From NCBI RefSeq assembly GCF_003144195.1, contig NW_020290014.1, positions 248,001 to 312,000 on the forward strand: 64,000 bases of DNA. The letters are read 5' to 3'. The stretch comes from Ceraceosorus guamensis. Its lineage: Eukaryota; Basidiomycota; Exobasidiomycetes; Ceraceosorales; Ceraceosoraceae. Every line of letters begins with the position of its first letter. Position 1 is the first letter of the stretch. The position numbers and the translations under genes are program-made. A model generated the notes under the pieces. The model searched no databases. It was not told where the DNA came from and saw only the letters and a program-made list of their open reading frames with translations. Of the stretch, positions 1 through 11,864 are shown one piece after another.

Positions 1-3000
1 TTCACGCCCACTCGAGAAGTCGTGGGCGGCAAAGTGGAGCTTTGGGCCGGAGCTTGTCGCTCATTTGAAGTACTCCACGCTTTGCGGGAAGAGGGGGCGA
101 CGGCATTTCCTTGAGAAGCTGCCAAGGTCGAGCTGATTTCTTCACGCTCAGAAGTGCTTGTGGGGTTCCTGGAAGCACTGCTGGTCGCGGTCTTTGACAA
201 TTTTTCTGGTGGTTGCGCTTTAGACGAGGCCCGGCTCCGTGGTCGTTTGGTCGACTTGGCGTGCACGGCGCGATGCCCAGCATCATCATGTTGATCTTTT
301 CGCTCGCTCATGTAGCTTTCGCCGACGGTGGCAACTCCGTCCAGAAGCTGCTTATGAGCACTTGCAGCGGGCCAGCGAGAGCTGAGCTTGCCTAGCCATT
401 GTCGGCACAAACCAAAGCGTCGCCGAGCATCTGCAGCGATGACCTTGTCCGACAGTCCGCAATTGAAGAGGAAAAGCAAGCTTGCGGAAAAGATGCAGAA
501 TGCAAGATCTCCACTCAGTCTGTCCATGTCTACCGACGTCGGTTCGAGCAAGTCGGAAAGCGTGTTGGCAGCGAGTGTGCACTTTTGGTGACTTGAATTC
601 TCTAGCACTTCTTGGAGCGTGGCATCATCATCTTGAGGGATGAAAGGTCTGTGAAGCAGCAGGATGGCTGTATAGTACCAGACCAGAAGTACAAACAGCG
701 ATGGCAAGGGTCCGCTCGAGTCGAGCCGCGCGAGATCGGTGGGCTCGAGGCGCAAGTGTTCAGGGAGATCTTGTTTCCAAGCCGAAAGTCGCCGGTCAAG
801 CTCTCCCAGAGTCTCTCTGGAAGTTCCTTGCCTTCGCAGAGCAGCTTTGCGTCGGAATGAGTGAACAGAGGTGAGGATGCTTTCGATGATATTGAAGAGC
901 AGCACGCCTTGGTTCAGCGTGGAAGCGGCGTGAATGTAGCGAGGTCTAGCCGCGGTAGGCTTGCCAACAGACTCTTCAGAGTGCATCTCGACCTGATCGT
1001 CCCACAACTCCAGCTCATCATCGACGTTTTCCGAAAGGAGGGGCACGTCGCAATCACGAGCATGCATCAACACTGGTCTGCCCATCTCTGCAGAAAGCAG
1101 GGTACCGAGGATCCTGACGTGATGGATGAGTCGAACACGCGTTTCTCGTTCACCGGTGTGTGAGAGCAGATCAAGACGATGAATCGGCCACCTGTGGAAG
1201 CCAAGGTCCATCGACAAGCTTTGAGACAGGCCGCTAAGAGTCCACGCCTTCGAGAGATCTCCTTGGCCATGGTGATACAGCGCCAACAGAAATGCTGCTT
1301 GAATTGTTGACACGCAGGGTCTCAATCGCGAGGCGTAGAGGTACTGCTCCGATCGTCGAGCGAGTATCTCTCCTGGACGCTCTCCGAGCTCATCATCGAG
1401 GTTACAGTTCAGGGCGGTGATTGGCTTGGTCGACCCTTCTCGCGGCGGAGCGCCGACGCAGGTTGCGATGGCGTACACAGCTAACAGCAGGACTGGATCG
1501 ATTCGAGCTGGCAGCTCGCCCAGCGGCAATTCATCCAGGGCAGGCTTATAGAGGATCGGCCAAATGGGATGAAACCCGCTCCAGTAGAAGCGCCACAAAC
1601 GTGCATTAGCTGCCTCCGTGAGCAGAGGCGCACCCATCAAGTCCTGCGATTGCTCCGTTAAGAGTGTGGTCTGGTTGCGAATATTGACTAGACAAGCTCT
1701 GAGCGCTGTAGCCTCGGACGCATCTGCGTTGTCACTTCTGCCCTCTGGACGGGGCGACGAGCCTGCCGAAGTTGAAGATCCGTTACTGTCCACGTTGCCT
1801 CGAAGTAGACGGCGCGACGCTACGCCGGATGGCGACAACGTGTTGAGGATATGATCTCGGTTTGCTTGGGCGCCATTTGAGAGTACCGGCACGCCACGCA
1901 GGGGAAATCCCCGAAGGGGCGCTGTGGACGAATCGGAGCCACTGTTTTGTCGGTTCCCATTAGGCCGGGCGAGGGGCAGCGGTACGATGCTAACCGGCTG
2001 TCCACTTCTGTTGGCGCCCTCCGCGCTAGATTCGGCTCCTCGATCAGCAAGGCCCTCTAATGATGTCAGGGGTTGTGCAGAATGCGGCTTGAGCGGGGAC
2101 TTGCCAGGGGCTTGCTGCTGACTTTGACGATGCAGCAAGTGTATGCCGGAGCTTGATCCTCTATGACTGACTTCCCCTTTCTCGTTGATGCCAAGGAACT
2201 CGCTATCTCGCTCTTCTGAAGATGTTGATCGCTGTCCAAGACCATCCTGGGGAGCGGCAGTCGGAGTAGGCATAGAGCGGCCTTCTGGTTCTGAAGTCTG
2301 ACTCGGGAGTTGTATGCCGCGCTCAGCGCTGATGCGTTCAAGTTCTATAGCTGCAGTTTCCGTTCCTAGCTGAGCTGTGAGGTCGCGAATAGTGGTTTCG
2401 AGCTGCCTGATGAGACGCACGCGAGCCGATTCCTTGGGCGATGATCTGAAACCCTTGGGAGGACCTCGCTTCAAGCCGGAAGAGTTGTAAGAGCATGCAG
2501 TACCTAGTACCGCACAGACTTTGCATTCGGGACGCCCTACCACGCGCGAGGCGCAGGATGTCAGTCATAATCATGCCGACCGCCGCTTCGCCGCCCCTTG
2601 GACACTCACCTCCATCACAGCGACGTTTCTTGCTACTGCAAGGCAGGCACGCTTTCGCAACCCGAGCGCCTCCTTTGCTGACGGCAGGTTGGGAGCTGCC
2701 GTCAGCGTTCACGCCTTCACTCTCCTCCTTCAAGACACTGCCGCGCGACAGCGTGCGAGCTGAGGAGCTCGGATGTGGGGAATTTTCAGGTGTGGTGGCC
2801 AGGTTATGCTCCCTTGACGCCGCGTGATCGTCGCGGGAGGGCGACGTTGCGGGTCCGATTGCCTCGGTGGATGGACTCTCCTCTTCCTGTCGAGTCCCAG
2901 CGTGCGACAGGCTTCGATTTGAGGTGTTGTTTGAGACAAGTGCGGTGACCTCCGGCTGGGACGCTCGGTGTGATGGATGAGCAAGCTGGTGAGGAAGCGG

Positions 3001-3081
3001 AAGTCGAGGCTGGGTGCGGCTGGATGCAGCAGCAGCTTTGGAAACGACGCCTTCCAAGCCGCCGCTCTGCCCTGCACGCAT
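1..3081 (-). CDS. Zn2Cys6 fungal transcription factor, C-terminus cut by window edge
   Basis: Nuclear DNA-binding regulator. Two exons, complement(<1..2536, 2610..3081); the intron is 73 nt with a GTGAGT donor. Exon 2 stays open for about 845 codons to the window edge. The N-terminal ~140 residues are Ser/Pro/Ala-rich and probably disordered. The intron splits the zinc cluster, which is complete after splicing: C145, C148, C155, C162, C165, C172 in a C-x2-C-x6-C-x6-C-x2-C-x6-C array with a KKRR basic patch, then a Lys/Pro linker and a short heptad-like segment. A middle region with the AWTLSG...DLGFHRW signature matches the fungal-specific transcription factor domain (PF04082 type). The tail is basic and Ser/Thr-rich. 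The ATG at 3081 is the first in frame. Target genes cannot be told from the sequence. The family call is firm; the subfamily is unknown. Confidence 0.9.
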
Positions 3082-4478
3082 TTCCGGGTCGATTCGAAAT
3101 TAGAATGCTCGAGTGGCAGATTTCTAGATGCCTGAGAGGATGTTGAATGCACTAAGGTCGTTGTGCTAGCAGTACGTCTGGTAGAGGCCGCCGAGAGGGC
3201 TTGAATAAAGGTGCACTTCTGTGTGAAAGGCAGAAGGGAGCTACCGATGCGGATGCATTCCAGAGAGTCAAACGTGAGAGGGGTTCCTTGCAATGAGCTT
3301 GGCTTGCACCTCTCTTGCCACGCTTCGACTGTCGTATTGGAGGGCGATGATGAATCAGCTCTGACTGATGTGACCGCACCGCCAGGGCGTACAGATGAGT
3401 CGTGAGCCAGGCACAAGTAGCGCTGGCAGACAAGGCCGTACTGATGCGCGACGAAGGGCAGTGAAAGGCGAGAATCTGGTGAATGATGTGGATGACTATT
3501 TGTTCCTTGGGCGTCCAGTCAATGACTTCTTGTCCGATGGCAAATGTGGATGTTTATGTCATGGCCTACGAATTTGATTCACGGCATTGATCGATATCGT
3601 TTTGGCCGGCGCTGCGCATAGCATTCGTGATTTCGCTCTCGCATGCCGCGGGTCATCCCTGCCCACCAAGGCCGCGCGCCACGCGCTACACGAACCGCGC
3701 GATTTGTTTTCGCGGGTGGGTTCAAATTCACATCGATGGTGATCAATACATCAAAGCTTGCTGAACTTAGAATCGTGAATTTTGAATCACCTGCATGCGT
3801 GTAAGTCACGTCCAAGCTTGTGAATCAAGAAGTCTTGAGTTTTGATGGGTTGAATCATTGAATATGGAGCACTCACGTGACTCATATTACAACCCGACCG
3901 CGCCAGTCTGATGAGTCAAGAGTCTTGAGTTTGATGAGTCTTGAGTGCAGAAGAGGGCATCTTGCATATGTATCCCAACTCTTGACTCTTGTGTGACTGT
4001 TGTGTGGCCGGTGCACGACCGCCATGATGGCTTCTTTGACGCCTCATGCAGCACATGTCTGTGTGAAAGGTTCACGTGACCGTCTCCCCACGAAATTGGT
4101 TACCCATGCATGATGAAGCGCGTCTCGAGGTGTGCAGCACCCTCGAACGCCGGCGGGGTCTGAATCTTGAATCGTCTGGAGTCGGGTTTGGGTTCAGACT
4201 TCTTCTTCAGCACTCTTACCACACATATGGCGCTCAACTATCACTTGTGACACCGTTTCACCTCATTCAGCTCCACTAAGCAGAGCATTGCTAATTTGTA
4301 CTTCCTCGGAGAGGCTCTCAGCGCAGGCCAGCAAGGGCCTTTGAAGAGGCCACCCACAGCACCCAACAGGCCCCACTCTGGCCCGAATCAGCCAAGGTCC
4401 TGCTCAAAGGCCTGAGAGCACAAGCAAACCTCGATTTTCAGAACGGGTCACTCGCAATCTGTGCCCAACAGAACAATC
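3082..4478. other. Intergenic region with dispersed short repeat motifs
   Basis: Divergent promoter space between the zinc-cluster factor and ALG2. I see no credible exon. From about 3570 to 4210 it is crowded with variants of GAATCACG, AATCGTGAAT and GAGTCTTGAG, including two TCTTGAGT copies near 3923 and 3938. CACGTGA cores lie near 3874 and 4073. The last 200 bases are the probable ALG2 promoter and leader. Confidence 0.7.
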
Positions 4479-6791
4479 ATGTCCAAGGGGGCGAGCGACC
4501 AGACGCCAGAGCGTCGCCTTCGAATCGCTTTTATTCACCCGGACCTCGGAATTGGTGAGCAGGAGCGGCGTCGCTTTCACGTCACATTGCAGTACACCTT
4601 TGCTCACGATGTGAGCGGTAACCTCTCATCGACGAATGTAGGCGGCGCCGAAAGGCTTGTGGTGGACTCTGCAGTGGGGCTGCAAGAGCGAGGACACGAT
4701 GTGGAGATCTTGACATCTCACCATGACCCCAAGCATTGTTTTGAACCCACCAGAGATGGTAAGCATATGCCAGGACGGTTGCTGTCCTCGACCCATGCTC
4801 ACCCGTATGTAATCATCTTGACACGAAGGCACCTTGGTCGTACGGCATGTGAAGACGAGCATTCCTCGCGCAATCTTCAACAGCTTTCACCTTCCCTTGG
4901 CCATAGCGCAACAATTTTCTCTCTTCTTTCAGCTCTGCATCGCGTTGCTCTGCTTCAGATTCCCTGGAGCATTGCCAAGTGGTGTCTATAGCTTTTTGAG
5001 CAGCACAAAGCCCATTGAGCCATACGACTTAATCTTTGTGGACCAGCTCAGCGCCATCGTGCCCTGGATCAGACATGTCACAGCTACTAGAGTCGTCTTC
5101 TACTGTCATTATCCGGACAAGGAAATCTCGAATAGCATTGCGAAGCAAAGAGCAATTGAAAGAGGCGAGGGCGGGCCAGGCCTGCTACGCGCGCTGTACA
5201 GGATCCCCTTCGATCTGTATGAGGAGGCTACGATGGGTGAGTTGCCTTGGATGCAAAGGCGAGACACAAAAGGGGGGGCACGCCGGCTATGGCTGTATGA
5301 AAGTCGCACGAGTAATGAGCCTCGCTATGTCTAGAACAGTCGGCGCAGCTTGGTGCGCGAAAGCTGTGTCTGACCTAATAACGCATGCGATCGATGCGCC
5401 CATCCTCTCTGCACATGCGCAGGATCTTCGGATAAGGTCTTGGTCAACTCCATTTTCACGCAAAAACAATTCATCAAAAGCTTTTCAAGACTACGCCGAG
5501 AGCCTCGTGTGCTTTATCCGGGCATTGACTTGTCTCTATACTCTGTAGCCAATGCCAAAAAAGGTGTCGAGGATCTTGGAGCACTTGGAACGACCTTCTC
5601 CGTCAAGAATGCGATCAGGAATATCTGCACCGGCTCGTGAGTCGGCGCATCTGAGCGGGCCGCCGCACCGCTAACAGACTACTATCTGTCTCCTTACCGC
5701 AACCACCAGATCGGACCATGTCACGCTCGTCTCCATCAATCGATTTGAAGCGAAGAAGAATATCTCGCTTGCTATTGAAGCATTCGCCAAAGTTCTGCAA
5801 GAAGAAAAGAAGAAGGAAAAACCGCGACCTCTGCGCTTGGTCATTGCGGGGGGTCACGACCGGCGTCTTCGAGACAACGTGGCTACGCTGGAGGAGCTGC
5901 AAGCCCAGGCTGCGAAGCTGAAGCTGAACTACACTACGCTCTTCTGGACGCCTCAGCCCTTTGAGCCTCCGGCTTCAGCGCCTCCTCCGAATCAACTGCA
6001 CGCTCTCCAAGTCGTTTTCCTGCCCAGCCTACCAGGTGCCCTGCTCCCATCTCTGCTTCTTGCGCCCACCACTCGAGCTTTGCTGTACACTCCGCCGGAT
6101 GAGCACTTTGGCATCGTCCCGCTCGAGGCGATGGCGTGCGGCGTGCCCGTCCTAGCTGCTAACAGCGGTGGACCCGTGGAATCCATCGTCGACGCAGGTG
6201 CCTCTGACGAGGGTGGAAACTTCAGCAACCCAGAGGGGACTGGGCTCTTGAGAGCACCAAGAGCTCAAATTTGGGCCCCCGCTATCACTTCACTTCTGGA
6301 CATGAGCGACTCTCAGAGGGCAAAGATGGCGCGTGCGGCTGTCGAGCGAGTCAAGAGTCGCTTCAGCTTGCAGGTGATGACGGATGGACTTGAGAAAGCA
6401 CTGTTCGACACCGATGCCCAAGGTCCTTTGAACAATGCCGAGGGGCTGCTGCTTTGGGGCAGCACGTTGACGAGTGAGTCTCAAGCCGTTCCCTTTCTCC
6501 AAACTTGCGCTGACCACCGCAGCCTCTCGAGCAGTCTTTGCCTTCACGATGGCTTTGTACCTCTACAAGGTCTATCAAGCACACCACGCTCCGGAGCCTG
6601 CGAGCGCGGCAGCAATGGCTTCTGCATCGGCGCTCTCTGCCAGCGCTTCTCTCAATGACGTCTTCAAGACCGTAACGAACGCATTAGGCTCTGCAGCTTC
6701 AGCAGCTGCGACTGTGGCCGGCTCCGCAGCCGAAGACGTTGGATCAGCAGCTGCCAGAGCCAGCGGCGCTGTAGTTGATGCGGCCTTGTGA
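4479..6791 (+). CDS. ALG2: ALG2 alpha-1,3/1,6-mannosyltransferase
   Basis: ALG2 adds the second and third mannoses to dolichol-PP-GlcNAc2Man on the cytosolic face of the ER, early in N-glycan assembly. Six exons: 4479..4554, 4642..4758, 4829..5236, 5423..5636, 5710..6473, 6523..6791, giving 615 residues. Seen directly: the N-terminal HPDLGIGGAERLV motif, split by intron 1; FYCHYPD; VNSIFT; YPGID; and the GT4 retaining-transferase motif [17 protein letters not shown] with GGPVE after it. The ER-associated [13 protein letters not shown] segment follows the last intron. The protein is longer than yeast Alg2 (about 500) or human ALG2 (about 416). The excess is mostly an Ala/Ser-rich tail of roughly 65 residues and loop insertions. 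The 49-nt last intron is the shortest called here. Family assignment is strong. Confidence 0.95.
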
Positions 6792-7062
6792 GCAAAAGCA
6801 CCATCTCTCCCCTAAATTCAGCCGCCCCGCATGGAGGATCAAGTATACTATTCTGGGCGGAGGTTTAGCGGTTTGCGGGAAACCGATACGTGGGTCAATG
6901 TCATTTATTGCTTGAAGCTCCAAAGCGAGATTGCTGGTAGCATGAAAGATTCGGGAGACAGAAGTGCGCGACATGAAGAACGAGTGTATGCGAAGAAGGT
7001 ACATTATGCGTCGCCTTGGGTATACCGGCCGCAATGCAGAGAGAGGAGGGTAAGCGACTAGG

Positions 7063-10000
7063 CTAGGCAGAAGAGCCGCGCTCAAATTGGAGCGCTTCAG
7101 GATACTTTTCGCTGAACCATTTGCCCAGCTTGTCTGCAATGTATGCTTCATCGTGGTGGATGTTGTCGTTGAGGCAAAACAACGAAGGATTCTTTGCATC
7201 GATCTGCGCAAGGCTGTGGTCCGTGCTGTTCGCGTCGCTCAATGCCTGGATGGCGATGGGACCGTCGGACACGGTGATAGCATAGTTGTACCGTGCGATC
7301 AGGCGAGTCGCAAAATCCCTCCTGCTCCTGCCCGCCCATCTTGTGGCGGCAGTCACATCCTTCAGCAGAAAGCTTGCGTGGTGAAAGTTGTCCACCAGCG
7401 GCAAGTGAGGTGCGACACCAGCTGACCCGGCTAGCGCGTTCACGTCTCCGGGCATCGTTGCGCTATCGGATGGCAAGAACCCGCTGAGGCCAGATTCGCC
7501 GGATTGTTGCAAACGACTGAGCAAAACTTTGTGGGCACAAGGGGCGGACGTGACTGTCAGTATGATGAAGCTCTTCCGCAAAGTCTCCAATCTTAAGGCT
7601 CACTGCAATCACCACATCCCCAATGCTCGAAGGCGAGGCGCTTGAACACGTCGTTGACGTTGATACTCTCGTTTTTGGCGCGCTCAACGAAGGGCGCAAA
7701 GCAAATGGGGGCGATACGACACGCTACCATTGACTTGCTCTTCTGCCAGCGACTGGGATCGTACTCGGGCAATGGCGTCTTCACATTGTTGCGCTGCTCA
7801 AAGCCAACCATAGGGTAGCCGTCCGCGCTGGTAAAAGCGATCGACGCAGCCTTAGCTCCATTTAGGCCAGTAGTGAACAGATTCCGAGAGTAGGTGTCTT
7901 CGCCCGTCGTGGATTGCAAGGTGGTCCTTTTAGGGTAAGTAACTTTGGCTTCTGTGTGAGCGCTTGCGCCCAGCTCTTCAAGCAGGGCCTGCCATTCCGA
8001 TGGCGAGTAGAACCCGTCACCGTCCGTATCCATGCGTGCCACCAAATAGGCCCAGAGGAGGGCCTCTCTGTGGCGCTCGACTATGGGGAGACAGGTTGGT
8101 CGAAGGCGTCAGAACTTGAGAAATCGGCGCGTGCCTGCACACATGACTCACTGTGGTATTGCGAGCTGGAAAATCAAGACGGCGAGAGAAGATGTTAGCT
8201 TCGAGCATCGATCAAAGCGCATGATAGGTCCAGGTCTCACTTGATGAATGCAGCGTTGAGATCTTTCTTGGCTCTGAATTTGCTGAGCTGGCTGTCCTGG
8301 AGTTGTCTTCGCCAAGTCACCTTGGCCTCTCTGAACACTGGGCCCACGAAGACCTTGTGTTGATGTGCCTGGTACCATCTCCCGCGATAGCCAAAGCGCT
8401 CACTTATGAGCGCACTAGAGTAGTGCAGGCTGGCCCACTCCCCACCTTGATTGGGTGCGTCGAAATTGGGCGCGACTGTCTCGGTCTCGAAACGGAAGAT
8501 CGGGCCATACAGTGGGGTGGCAAGATCCCCTATGCTCATGTCGTTGCCAAAGAATGTGTCGTCATTCTGGCAAAAGTGACGAGCCTGTTAGCTGCATCAT
8601 TGCGCGACATGCTACGCCCGCAGGAGTCATGACTTACAGAGTAGAAGAAGGTGTCAGAGAGACCCGGCTGATCACCAAGCATGGAGTCAATGACGTTGGA
8701 ATTGTACGTCTGCAAACGCTTGACTCTGCATGCGTACTGCTCAATTTGATCGGTGCTGATGCTGGTGCGATCGTCAGCAAGCGCAATGTCCAGTTCACCG
8801 CGCGTAGAAGGGTCACGTCGAATGGTGCTGCTGAGCTCGGCTCGTGTTTGGCACAAGCTCGACCAGTGATGGTGCACCCTGAAGCGCTTGAGTTGCTCTT
8901 CGGAAGAGGTGCTGAACACCTGATTGCCGCTCGCAACAGTGGCATGAGAGAGGTTGAGCCACTGCGGGACTTGCCCATCGCGGGCCCTCAAAAACTCGTC
9001 GAAGAATACATCGGAGACTTGTTCGTCGCGATTCGAGGTGATTAGGGCGCGAGAAACTTCCGATGGGTGGGCTTGCGATCGAAGCCCTCTCCACATGTCG
9101 AGCGCAGTCGAAGCCGTTTTCAATAGTCGATTTGAGGTTCCTGATGAGGTCTTGGTCTGCGTTTGCACCTCGACTGTCTTCATGGCTTCTGGTGTGAGCA
9201 GAAAGTCTGTTGTAAGGAGGTGCACCTTACCAATACCAGTGCCAAGGTGTTTGAATGCGGAGCGTATCGAGTAGAGCAGCTCATTGTGTTCTCGGAAGCG
9301 ACCGTTGTCATTGATGGATTCCTGCGTGAGAGAACGACGCAAAGTTAGTGCAGGTACGAAGCAAAGCTGCTATTCACCCCTCCCGACCCACCAAGATAGG
9401 CTTGTTAGCTGCTGCCCAAGACTCGTCGCGCATCAGCTCAGCGACAGTAGCGTTGCGTTGTAGTACATGCCGCGTATCGGATCCATTCACCCAGGTCCAG
9501 ATACCGTCGATGCGTCCGAAACTGGACAGATCCAATCCGGCGCAGAGCTCGCCATTAGCTACCCAGCGACTCAAGCAGCTCTGATGTGCTCTGTCGAAGC
9601 TTGCCTCCCAGTCGAGACGCTGGACGGCCGCTGCAGGCTGCTCGAGGCTGGACATGGATGCCCTCCACGCTGCTGCCTCCGCCAGACCCGCTTTGTTGTA
9701 CATGGCGGGCTCTGCATCCAGTTCAAATTCCTCTGATCCACCCAGAGCGCTGGAAGTCACCAGCAATGCGATGGCTAGCAAGCCGCTCAGAACGAGAACA
9801 AGTCTTTTGATGGGCACACGTCTGCGGCTGGGGTTGGTCCCTGTCCACAAACGGCTGACCAGGAACTTCGAGCGCCCGTTGCTGGAGTCATCGAGCTTTT
9901 CACCTTCCGCGGGCCCTGATACGGGAAGTAGAGGAGCCACGTCCTCGGCAGCCCAAACGCTAGAGAAGCTGCGACTGCGTCTAGTCATGGTGCTGAGCGA

Positions 10001-10156
10001 AAAGTTGCGTCGAGCTAGAGATGGAGAGGCAATGGTGCGAGATGATTCGAAATCTTGAAATGATTCGGTCGAGGTGTCCACTGAAATTTGGCTTGATCTC
10101 GAGGATGGCCGTGATCGCACAGGCGATTCGTCGTGAGTCGCAGCGCCACGAGACAT
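7063..10156 (-). CDS. Stealth-family sugar-phosphate transferase with EF-hand
   Basis: Predicted Golgi type II membrane enzyme of the Stealth family, which includes bacterial capsule phosphotransferases and animal GNPTAB; these move a sugar-1-phosphate to a glycan. Six exons on the minus strand: 9392..10156, 8638..9321, 8241..8566, 8152..8165, 7604..8080, 7063..7526, giving 909 residues. A Ser-rich cytosolic tail is followed by one membrane span (about 119-138). CR1 carries IWTWVNGSD (about 219-227). CR2 has the NELLYSIRS block and, across an intron, FFYSNDDTFFGND (NDD at 484-486). CR3 follows. An EF-hand loop DTDGDGFYSPSE sits at 614-625, then CR4 with FCLNDN near the C-terminus. The 14-nt fourth exon is needed to keep frame. 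Exact acceptor, donor sugar and product are unknown. It sits next to a nucleotide-sugar transporter transcribed the same way. Confidence 0.88.
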
Positions 10157-10965
10157 ACCAGGTCGGTCTTGAAGGCTCGTAAGGCGCTGAACAGAGTGTG
10201 TGCGTGTGTGTGTGTTGTGGAGCAAGAAGTGGGGTTGAGGAGGATGGGTCGCAGAAATATTCCTGGAGTTGGTGGTGGATGAAAGGTATTCGGAGCACGC
10301 TGCTTGATCTTAAGGAGCAAGACGGAGGAGCGTCTGGTCACGCCTTCTCTTCCACGAGCAGCATCACACGATCAACACCTGCAAGACCGTCCCGAGCTTT
10401 TAGGGGGGACTGGGTGAAACGGGAAAGATGGTGCAGCATGCAAGCACCAAAGGGCCGAGCAACGCCGTAGCTGAGATTCAACGACCATCAAACATGCCGT
10501 CGCTTCGCTCGACTGAGGATGCGAAGTCTGGCCGAGCACCGCTTCGGCTGGCTGCAAACACATCCCTGCCTTCTTCCCGACATCCGTGACTGCATTCATA
10601 ATTGTGTTGTCAAGGCGAACGCCAAACCTATTCTATTGAGGGTCCCAGAATGTGGCTTCGCCGAGCCGACGATGTACGTCGTGAGGCGCGATGCGTTGGG
10701 ATGTCGAGTATCGCAGGCAGACGGACGCACAACGCTCACGCTCCTGCATCTCCCCGAGGAGCATGGTGGTCAGTCAGAGAGCAGATGCCTTGGTGCTGCC
10801 CTTGTGAATCGGTGGGGCGCCTTTCTGAGAACCGCGCAGATGTACCGAGACCGAGAATGGGAATCGCTGCATGCTGGTCATAGCCAAGGGCTGGACGTGA
10901 GTCGATGGATGGTCGAGGCGTCGCATGCACTTGGTCGTGCGTGGTGAGTGCGATTAGCCGCGGCT

Positions 10966-10987
10966 GCTTGCTTGCTTGCTTGCTTGC
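10966..10987. repeat. (GCTT)5 microsatellite
   Basis: Five perfect tandem GCTT units plus a partial copy, in intergenic DNA. Confidence 0.9.
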
Positions 10988-11200
10988 GTGCTGCTGATGC
11001 TGTCGTTGCCTCTTGCTGCTGCTGCAAGCACGCAGTCACTAGTGTGGTGCTTATTTGATGGTAGCTCGTGTTGCCATTCACGATTCACGCGTGCCTGAAT
11101 CTTTCGTGTGGCTTTTCCCGCGCTCCCCGTTGGAAGCGAAGCGGCAATTGTATGCGCGCGCGCATGCACGATGGACGAAGCGATGAATGCAGGGCTTGCG

Positions 11201-11230
11201 TGCATGTGCATGTGCATGTGCATGTGCATG
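11201..11230. repeat. (TGCATG)5 hexanucleotide repeat
   Basis: Five perfect tandem copies of TGCATG. Each unit can be read on either strand as a CATGCA-like palindromic step. Confidence 0.9.
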
Positions 11231-11864
11231 CGTACCCGTAAATGTGCATACATTTACCGGTAACACACTCTATCGTGACTGTTGTATAGCGGTGATGCAT
11301 GCATGGAATTCTACTCAGCCTCAGCAGGCTGCCCGAGCGTGCAGTGCAGCACATGACGAGTGAAAATCGCGCGTGTCCAATCGGGGCTGGATTTGGAAAA
11401 TTCGGACTCACGACTCACGACTTGTTGCACCAGCAGCACTCGTGACGTCTCGTCAACCAACACCTGCATCGTTGATACGTACGCTCTGGCTCACTGCTCT
11501 TTGGACGCCCAAAGCAATTTTCACACCAGCACGACATACGCGCAGGATCTCGGCAGGAATTCCTACGCAATGCGTCATCGAGATCGCCACACAACAAGGC
11601 CATGCGCTCGGCTGCTGGATCGCGGCCGGGTATGTCAAAGCTCTTCGCAATTCGCAGCGCTGCGAAGCTTGCATGGTCACGCAGAGCATCAGCGAGCTGG
11701 TTCCGCCCATGCCATGCTCGAGTAGCCGCACACGGCTTGGACATAGCAATCTGTTCGGGTTGCAACATAGCATTCAGAATGGACATCGATGGTTGTAGGT
11801 GACAGGTAAGAACACAGGAAAGATTTGAGAAAATAGTAAAAGAATGTCAAAGATGTGCAGAGGC

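Larger units (their letters stand above)
10157..11864. other. Intergenic region between Stealth gene and transporter
   Basis: About 1.7 kb with no supported gene. It holds the Stealth promoter (including a GT-rich tract at 10195-10217), two microsatellites, ATTCACGATTCACG near 11078 and a doubled GACTCACGAC near 11404, and the 3' side of the transporter gene. An open frame at 10519-10947 has no family resemblance and no splice support. Confidence 0.6.

Noticed and set aside
2730-3416. 228-codon minus-strand frame overlapping the zinc-cluster gene
   Set aside because: It shadows exon 1 of the Zn2Cys6 factor in another frame and has no domain.
3640-3740. tRNA-like B-box word GGTTCAAATTC
   Set aside because: No matching A-box or cloverleaf could be formed upstream; the word belongs to the dispersed GAATTC/TTCAAA motif family.
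10519-10947. 142-codon plus-strand frame
   Set aside because: No family resemblance, no splice signals, runs into a microsatellite.
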